Assembly: GCA_040376155.1 (NCBI GenBank)
Contig: JBEIRG010000050.1
Span: 1-15,386 of the forward strand
Reading direction: 5' to 3'
DNA: 15,386 nucleotides
Source: CADCWF01 sp903864575
GTDB taxonomy: Bacteria; Chloroflexota; Chloroflexia; Thermomicrobiales; UBA6265
Part shown: piece by piece, positions 14,803 to 15,386 of the stretch
Layout of the letters: every line of letters begins with the position of its first letter
How positions within the stretch are numbered: the first letter of the stretch is position 1
Program-made: the position numbers and the translations under genes
Notes under the pieces: model-generated
Seen by the model: the letters and a program-made list of their open reading frames with translations, nothing else
Told to the model about the DNA's origin: nothing
Databases searched by the model: none

Positions 14803-14965
14803 CATCGCCGCCGTCTCCGCCGGGCGGACATCAGGCCCGGCGACCGGGTGGCGTTCCTCTGCCGCAACCGGCCCTGCATCGACGATGTCAGCGCTCCTTG
14901 CGGCATCGTCTCCGCGGCCACGCTCGTCGCCGTCCCTGCGGATCCCCCCCCTTCCGTCAGATTCG
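14803..14965 (+). pseudogene. Remnant of a third, related acyl ligase
   Basis: About 149 bases align with 13459-13608 of the complete ligase: 16 mismatches and one base missing, counted by eye (about 89 percent identical). The frame reads RRADIRPGDRVAFLCRNR...IDDVS...GIVSAATLVAVPAD, against RRAGIRPGDRVAFLCRNR...GIVSAATLVAVPAD at residues 60-109 of the intact enzyme. It begins 27 bases after that enzyme's stop, lacks the N-terminus and all core motifs, and meets a stop at 14977-14979. Many differences are synonymous (GCC/GCG, GTT/GTC, CCC/CCT), so it likely derives from a diverged functional paralogue removed by deletion, not from a fresh partial copy. The short ORF around it is unlikely to be a working gene. 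Confidence 0.85.
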
Positions 14966-14987
14966 GTCATCTCTTATGATGAATCTG
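14958..14987. promoter_or_regulatory. Inverted repeat over a TATGAT -10 ahead of the second ligase
   Basis: CAGATTC (14958-14964) and GAATCTG (14981-14987) form a perfect 7-bp pair. A TCAT/ATGA pair (14967-14970, 14976-14979) lies inside it. A good -10, TATGAT (14975-14980), sits within, but the -35 position (near 14952, TTCCGT) is poor. It could be an operator overlapping the promoter of the following ligase, or a leader/terminator hairpin. The stretch is AT-richer than its surroundings. Confidence 0.4.
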
Positions 14988-15021
14988 GAACATTCTTTGC
15001 ACGCCGGAGCAGCAACCTGCG

Positions 15022-15386
15022 ATGGAAGACATGCTTGTCCAGACGGTTCCGGCGTCCACCCGCGCCATCCCGGATGCAATCGCCCATCACGCTCACCTCA
15101 GGCCGGACGCGCCCGCCCTGGTAAGCGAACGCCGCACCATGACCTGGCAGGAACTGAACGACGCCGCCTCCAGCCTCGCGCACACGCTGCGGGACCTTGG
15201 CGTCACCCCGCGGGATTGCATCGCCTTCCACTGCACAACTCCCATGACCCTGGATGACCTCGTGACAGCCTTCGGCATCATGTCTGCCTGCGCCATCGTC
15301 ATGGTCGATTCCACGCATCCGCTGCCGGAACGCAGGCGCATCATCGAGCGTCTGGCCCCGCTCGCCATCGTGTCCCCGGCGGATCG
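15022..15386 (+). CDS. AMP-forming acyl ligase, N-terminal part (3' end outside window)
   Basis: 121 codons from ATG 15022 to the window edge, with no stop; an in-frame ATG at 15031 is the alternative. GGAG (15006-15009) lies 12 bases ahead of 15022. The N-terminal ANL segment is clear: MTWQELNDAASSLAHTLRDLGVTPRDCIAF, then GIMSACAIVMVDSTHPLPERRRIIERLAPLAIV. It matches the corresponding part of the upstream complete ligase (ISWASLANRAFAIAGRLRRAGIRPGDRVAF; HPLPVQRRLIERTAPAILV) at roughly 40 percent by eye. The ATP-binding and catalytic motifs are beyond the window, so completeness and substrate cannot be judged. The upstream -10/inverted repeat suggests its own promoter. Confidence 0.85.
   Translation, partial: MEDMLVQTVPASTRAIPDAIAHHAHLRPDAPALVSERRTMTWQELNDAASSLAHTLRDLGVTPRDCIAFHCTTPMTLDDLVTAFGIMSACAIVMVDSTHPLPERRRIIERLAPLAIVSPAD

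Noticed and set aside
14794..14979. A 61-residue ORF as an independent small gene
   Set aside because: Its content is a fragment of a ligase with no core motif and no RBS, best explained as a remnant.

Overview
This is a high-GC bacterial window with mostly ordinary metabolic and transport genes. It also has a secreted repeat protein cut by the left edge and an adenylate-forming ligase cluster cut by the right edge. The GC bias, the twin-arginine signal on the ABC binding protein (SRRGMIK) and the gene style would fit a Chloroflexota (Thermomicrobia-like) or actinobacterial genome. That assignment is inference only: there is no rRNA or phylogenetic marker gene here.

Left part (1-1757, minus strand): a secreted, Cys-poor, acidic Pro/Gly-rich protein of at least 585 residues with no stop in the window. 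It has a signal peptide, a Gly/Asn linker, two tandem domains of about 43 residues opening with TICHAT, a 9-residue repeat block and near-identical 20-residue repeats running off the edge.

Centre-left (2062-5932): a CUT1-type ABC importer operon. A good sigma-70-like promoter is followed by a hairpin-rich leader with two adjacent palindromes, then a Tat-exported solute-binding protein, two strong hairpins, and two coupled permeases. No ATPase gene is present, so an ATPase from elsewhere presumably serves it. A strong hairpin closes the unit. A MaoC-family hydratase, a 78-residue orphan protein with its own RBS and terminator, and a convergent methyltransferase follow.

Centre-right (8045-12449): four transporter genes on the plus strand, made of two tandem paralogue pairs (two MosC/YbjJ-like MFS proteins, then two EamA/DMT proteins). 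The second MFS gene and first EamA gene overlap by 4 bases, so this reads as an export operon built by duplication.

Right part (12546-15386): a minus-strand FMN-binding split-barrel (NimA/PNPOx-like) gene, then a plus-strand array of AMP-forming acyl ligases: a complete gene (497 aa), a remnant of about 150 bp from a closely related ligase, and the start of another ligase running off the edge. Inverted repeats precede several of these genes and could be operators. The ligase remnant, the structured leader and the repeat protein are the least routine things here. I did not see a clearly new multi-gene system.
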